Origin: Actinosynnema sp040640215
Lineage (GTDB): Bacteria; Actinomycetota; Actinomycetes; Mycobacteriales; Pseudonocardiaceae
Direction of reading: 5' to 3'
Length of the DNA: 64,000 bases
Assembly (NCBI RefSeq): GCF_040640215.1
Contig: NZ_JBFABG010000006.1
Location: forward strand, 363,202-427,201
Of this stretch, positions 62,252-64,000 are shown piece after piece. The notes beneath the pieces were generated by a model. It was given only the letters and a program-made list of their open reading frames with translations. It did no database searches and was not told the origin of the DNA. The first letter of the stretch is position 1; each line of letters begins with the position of its first letter. Both the position numbers and the translations under genes were made by a program.

Positions 62252-63826
62252 TCACAGTACGAAGGCGTCTGTCCAAAGCTGTCCCGTTCGCCCGGACAGG
62301 GCGTCGAGCAGCGCCGAAGCCTGGTTGTCGGTCAGCGAGGCGACGAAGTCGACCACCGCCCGGCCTCGGGCGAGTGCCCGAACGGCGTCCGGTCCGGACG
62401 GTGCATCCCCCGTTGCGCCGACCAGCGACGCGGGGTCCACGCGAGCCAGTTCGGTGTACTCGGTGGTGGCGAGCTCGACCAGGTCGTGCAGCCGGCGCGG
62501 CAGCCGGTCGGCCTCGTGCCGGTCGGTCACCCACTGCTCCAGCGCCTCGACCAGCGCGGTCAGCAGCCGGGCCTGGCCACGCTGGTGCAACGCGAGGTCC
62601 GGGCGCAGCAGCACGAACCTGCGGTGCACGAACTTCAGCACCTGCACCTCGTGCCACTGCTGGACGGCGAGCACCACGTGCCCGGTCCTGGTGGTGGGTT
62701 CGTCGAGCACGCCGACCGAGTCCACCAGCCGCCGCGTCCAGCGGGCGGAGAACGTCGCGACGGCCTGCTCCGCTTCCACCGACCCGTCGAACGGCACCGC
62801 CAGCAGGCCGCCCACCAGCTCGGTCCGCACCATCTCCACGGCGTGCGCGAACGCGTCGTCGTCCACCGCCCACGAGTCCTTCGCGTGCAGCCTGCGACGC
62901 AGGGCCTCCAGCGAACGGCCTGGGCGGCGTTCCTGCTCGGCCAAGTCGGTGGCGCTGAGACCGGCGAGCTCGAGGGCGTGGTCCAGCCACGTGTTCAGCT
63001 CGGCGGATACCGTCGCGTGCTGCAACACCCCGACGCGGTGGAAGTCCTCCAGGTCGTGGATGGCGTACGCGATGTCGTCTGCGGTGTCCATCACCGACGC
63101 TTCCACCGTCTGCTGCCACGGCTCCAGCCGGTCCGCGTAGAACTCGCGCGCCTGGGCGAGATCGTCGAGCTCGGTCACGTAGGCCGAGAACTTCGCCGTT
63201 CCCGTACCCGGCGCGTCCGGGGGTTCGGCCGCGCCGCGCGGCGGGATCGGGAGGTCTTTGGGGTGCGGCTTCGGATAGGACAGTCGGGTCCACGGGTACT
63301 TGAGCATCGCGGCCCGCACCGCGACCGTCAGGTCGAGCCCGACCGCAGCGGGGCCGCGCACGTCGGTGGTGGTGACGATGCGGAACGACTGGGCGTTGCC
63401 CTCGAACCCGTCGGACAGCCCGAACCGGTGGCGGGCTAGGCGGTCGAGCACCTGCTCCCCGAGGTGCCCGAACGGCGGGTGCCCCAGGTCGTGGGCCAGA
63501 GCAGCCGCTTCGACGACGTCCGGGTCGCAACCGCCGAGCTTGTCGAGCAGACCGACGAGTTCCGGTCGCGCGGCGAGGCGCTCGGCGATGGCCCGCGCGG
63601 CCTGCGCGACCTTCAGGCTGTGGGTGAGCCGGTTGTGCACCAGCAGACCCGAGCCCGTCGAGCTCACCACCTGGGTCACGCCTCCGAGGCGGGCGAAGAA
63701 CGGGGAGCTCGCCACCCGGTCCCGGTCCACGCGGAACGGACTGGTCGCCAGGTCGGAGGAGAGCGGGATCGAGGCGTCCATGCCCGACCTGCGGAGCGTT
63801 CTGGGGTCGACGTGCTCGCGGTGCAT
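62252..63826 (-). CDS. dgt: Deoxyguanosinetriphosphate triphosphohydrolase-like HD hydrolase
   Basis: 524 residues from ATG 63826. HD-domain metal ligands: RLTHSLKVAQAARAIAERLA (first His) and AAALAHDLGHPPFGHLGEQV (His-Asp). Further motifs are FEGNAQSFRIVTTTDVRGPA and ASVMDTADDIAYAIHDLEDF (last metal Asp). Such enzymes hydrolyse dGTP (or other dNTPs) to deoxynucleoside and triphosphate, affecting dNTP pools and phage defence. The start and promoter lie next to the rRNA terminator. Substrate specificity is not readable. Confidence 0.9.
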   Translation of the reverse strand: MHREHVDPRTLRRSGMDASIPLSSDLATSPFRVDRDRVASSPFFARLGGVTQVVSSTGSGLLVHNRLTHSLKVAQAARAIAERLAARPELVGLLDKLGGCDPDVVEAAALAHDLGHPPFGHLGEQVLDRLARHRFGLSDGFEGNAQSFRIVTTTDVRGPAAVGLDLTVAVRAAMLKYPWTRLSYPKPHPKDLPIPPRGAAEPPDAPGTGTAKFSAYVTELDDLAQAREFYADRLEPWQQTVEASVMDTADDIAYAIHDLEDFHRVGVLQHATVSAELNTWLDHALELAGLSATDLAEQERRPGRSLEALRRRLHAKDSWAVDDDAFAHAVEMVRTELVGGLLAVPFDGSVEAEQAVATFSARWTRRLVDSVGVLDEPTTRTGHVVLAVQQWHEVQVLKFVHRRFVLLRPDLALHQRGQARLLTALVEALEQWVTDRHEADRLPRRLHDLVELATTEYTELARVDPASLVGATGDAPSGPDAVRALARGRAVVDFVASLTDNQASALLDALSGRTGQLWTDAFVL

Positions 63827-63879
63827 GGCAAGAAAGTAGTCCGTGTGGCCGCCGCCGGCACCACCGGGAACGCACAAAG

Positions 63880-63917
63880 CCTTCAGGGGCACCCGGATGA
63901 CCGGGTGCCCCTGAAGG
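63880..63917 (-). terminator. rRNA operon terminator
   Basis: A perfect 17-bp stem (ccttcaggggcacccgg at 63880-63896, loop atga, complement at 63901-63917). It lies just past the 5S rRNA 3' end and is followed by a T-rich run (ctttgtg) in the minus-strand direction. Confidence 0.9.
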
Positions 63918-63924
63918 AACGAAA

Positions 63925-64000
63925 TGTTCGGCGGCGTCCTACTCTCCCACACCCTCACGAGTGCAGTACCATCGGCGCTGGAAGGCTTAACTACCGGGTT
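63925..64000 (-). rRNA. rrf: 5S ribosomal RNA, 3' part
   Basis: Read on the minus strand, the sequence AACCCGGTAGTTAAGCCTTC, CAGCGCCGATGGTACTGCAC, TCGTGAGGGTGTGGGAGAGT, AGGACGCCGCCGAAC is the 3' ~75 nucleotides of actinobacterial 5S rRNA. The gene is cut by the window edge. The rest of the rRNA operon should lie immediately to the right, transcribed leftward. Confidence 0.97.

Noticed and set aside
63300..63839. Plus-strand frame opposite dgt
   Set aside because: Antisense shadow of the HD-domain gene, with no motif or start signal.

Overview
This is a high-GC window dominated by third-position G/C codons, with many GTG and TTG starts and many 1-8 bp start/stop overlaps. The gene set points to an actinomycete, most likely Pseudonocardiales (Saccharothrix/Lentzea/Actinosynnema-like): a ShbA-type sigma factor, an acVLRF1-like release factor, SigE-family and SAV_2336/FxSxx-COOH proteins, and the treX-treY-treZ route. 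The window ends inside a 5S rRNA gene on the minus strand, so an rRNA operon lies just beyond the right edge.

Layout. 1-2.4 kb: decayed DNA with a multiply frameshifted NB-ARC/TPR regulator relic. 2.4-12.3 kb: the most unusual part. It holds a plus-strand four-gene cassette: a cyclase-like sensor with a C-terminal effector-associated domain (EAD2), an EAD2-VMAP protein, a MoxR ATPase, and a giant vWA-like (SAV_2336)-NB-ARC-TPR protein. Converging on it is a two-gene minus-strand unit: a 57-residue FxsA-like peptide precursor, previously unlabelled because it is so short, and an HExxH peptide-modifying enzyme. I read this as an NTP-dependent conflict/immunity system coupled to a RiPP-like peptide, with no radical-SAM maturase (FxsB) in view. 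12.4-15.7 kb: AI-2E transporter, a secreted protein, an ArsR-like regulator and a TnsA-like transposase relic. 15.8-16.6 kb: an AA10 chitin/cellulose monooxygenase with a DasR-type operator. 16.6-19.5 kb: arsenic island (arsM / arsR-ACR3-arsC). 19.5-21.5 kb: SDR, a micro-ORF with a near-perfect extended Shine-Dalgarno sequence, and an ANTAR protein.

21.5-31 kb is an alpha-glucan/trehalose operon read leftward: LacI regulator, malQ, a small unknown protein, treX, treY, treZ, the last three translationally coupled. 31-37.5 kb: peroxiredoxin, M23 cell-wall hydrolase with a branched 5' leader, class A PBP, PfkB kinase and ShbA sigma factor. 37.7-41.6 kb: a tight four-gene lipid-modification operon (hydrolase, FAD oxidoreductase, DUF1365, CFA-synthase-like methyltransferase). 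41.6-45.6 kb: epoxide-hydrolase-like enzyme, small LuxR HTH, MobA-like nucleotidyltransferase, lipoprotein, and a divergent DeoR/SIS pair. 45.7-52.3 kb: a PBP2-like transpeptidase converging with an ABC exporter, then enoyl-CoA hydratase, a small HTH protein and an ABC-F ATPase. 52.5-59 kb: an SDR relic, a SigE-family sigma factor with two Pro/Thr-rich membrane or secreted partners, TetR/azoreductase, the acVLRF1-like release factor and a large XRE-type regulator. 59.3-64 kb: a secreted S8/S53-like protease with a P-domain, a dGTPase and the 5S rRNA end with its terminator.

All functional names rest on motif and family recognition by eye; no searches were run.
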